From Gammaproteobacteria bacterium (GTDB taxonomy: Bacteria > Pseudomonadota > Gammaproteobacteria > Nitrococcales > Nitrococcaceae), in assembly GCA_018334525.1 (NCBI GenBank), contig JAGXLT010000026.1:1-8886 (forward strand): DNA of 8,886 nt, given 5' to 3'. Every line of letters begins with the position of its first letter. Positions within the stretch are counted from its first letter, which is position 1. The translations under genes were made by a program, and so were the position numbers. Of the stretch, positions 8,515 to 8,886 are shown in pieces. The notes beneath the pieces are model-generated. The model saw nothing but the letters and a program-made list of their open reading frames with translations. It was not told the origin of the DNA and made no database searches.

Positions 8515-8886
8515 ATGGCAAAGCTTTCCCATCCTTGGGCAAATTCCATGCCCGATAGCCAGTTTAAACTCATGCGTGACATTCTGGCAGCACCCAGTCC
8601 GATTGGACTGGAAGGGGCGATGTCTCATGGCGTGATCAAACCCTATTTTGAATCGTTTGCACCAAAAGGGTGGGCCGTGCAGTCTTTTAAAGGGCATGCG
8701 GGCGTGATTCTCGACACGCATCCGGGTGATACCGATCGGTTTAAAGTCATGGTTATCGGTCATGCCGATAAAATTCGCATGCAGGTGCGCAGTATCGGTG
8801 AAGACGGCAAGGTTTGGATTAATAGTGATTCGTTTTTGCCCACCACACTCATTGGTCACGAGGTCAGCGTTTTTAGCGAAGACCCG
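8515..8886 (+). CDS. M42-like metallopeptidase, N-terminal part (truncated by window edge)
   Basis: M42 enzymes are dinuclear-metal aminopeptidases related to glutamyl aminopeptidase and tetrahedral aminopeptidases, acting on peptides in the cytoplasm. The 124 visible residues have the family's opening pattern: MRDILAAPSPIGLEG (20-34) corresponds to the usual LxxLxxAPSPSGxE. KVMVIGHADKIRMQVRSI (77-94) corresponds to the metal-site strand, with His83 as the expected first metal ligand and Asp85 two residues on. Then FLPTTLIGHEVSVFSED (108-123) looks like the start of the family's inserted PDZ-like/beta domain. The usual HxDEIG is here HADKIR, with Lys in place of Glu. The remaining metal ligands and the catalytic Glu lie beyond the window. 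ATG 8515 has GGAG 8 nt upstream. It diverges from ogt with a 46-bp gap. A related metallo-hydrolase family with the same fold is possible. Confidence 0.75.
   Translation, partial: MAKLSHPWANSMPDSQFKLMRDILAAPSPIGLEGAMSHGVIKPYFESFAPKGWAVQSFKGHAGVILDTHPGDTDRFKVMVIGHADKIRMQVRSIGEDGKVWINSDSFLPTTLIGHEVSVFSEDP

Noticed and set aside
8482..8859. Minus-strand open frame of 125 codons at the right edge
   Set aside because: It is antisense to the M42-like peptidase frame, which has a good Shine-Dalgarno and family motifs; the antisense product has none.

Overview
The window looks like a chromosomal segment from a moderately GC-rich proteobacterium, most likely a gammaproteobacterium. The basis is an E. 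coli-type NADP isocitrate dehydrogenase next to AceK, a DUF3683-type giant FAD/Fe-S oxidoreductase, and an Ogt-type alkyltransferase. The species cannot be named from the sequence alone. Genes are tightly packed, with no RNA gene, insertion sequence, CRISPR array or prophage visible.

Layout, left to right. (1) Minus strand, 1669 down to 1: icd, followed with essentially no gap by the 5' part of aceK, which runs off the left edge. The aceK frame has no ATG, GTG or TTG at its expected beginning. The best-placed start is an ATT codon preceded by a strong GGAGG. (2) A divergent intergenic region of about 140 bp. (3) Plus strand, 1813-5658: a 1281-residue flavin/iron-sulfur oxidoreductase. It carries DUF3683, a GlcD/Dld-like FAD domain, two 4Fe-4S motifs and two CCG domains in one chain. 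(4) Plus strand, 5738-6853: a class I-like polyphosphate kinase 2. (5) Minus strand, 8468 down to 6839: an overlapping pair made of an O6-alkylguanine-DNA alkyltransferase and a photolyase-like flavoprotein. The photolyase-like gene also overlaps the end of ppk2 tail to tail. (6) Plus strand from 8515, running off the right edge: the N-terminal third or so of an M42-like metallopeptidase, divergent from the alkyltransferase gene.

How the genes work together: icd-aceK puts an enzyme and its regulatory kinase/phosphatase in one transcription unit, at the branch between the TCA cycle and the glyoxylate bypass. The adjacent oxidoreductase probably feeds electrons from a 2-hydroxy acid into the respiratory chain; its substrate is unknown. 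ogt and the photolyase-like gene form a two-gene DNA repair module. PPK2 handles polyphosphate/nucleotide energy exchange.

The most notable items are the photolyase-like protein, whose FAD domain comes first and whose C-terminus resembles the antenna-binding alpha/beta domain (an apparent domain-order swap), the non-AUG aceK start, and a perfect 22-bp palindrome inside the alkyltransferase gene.
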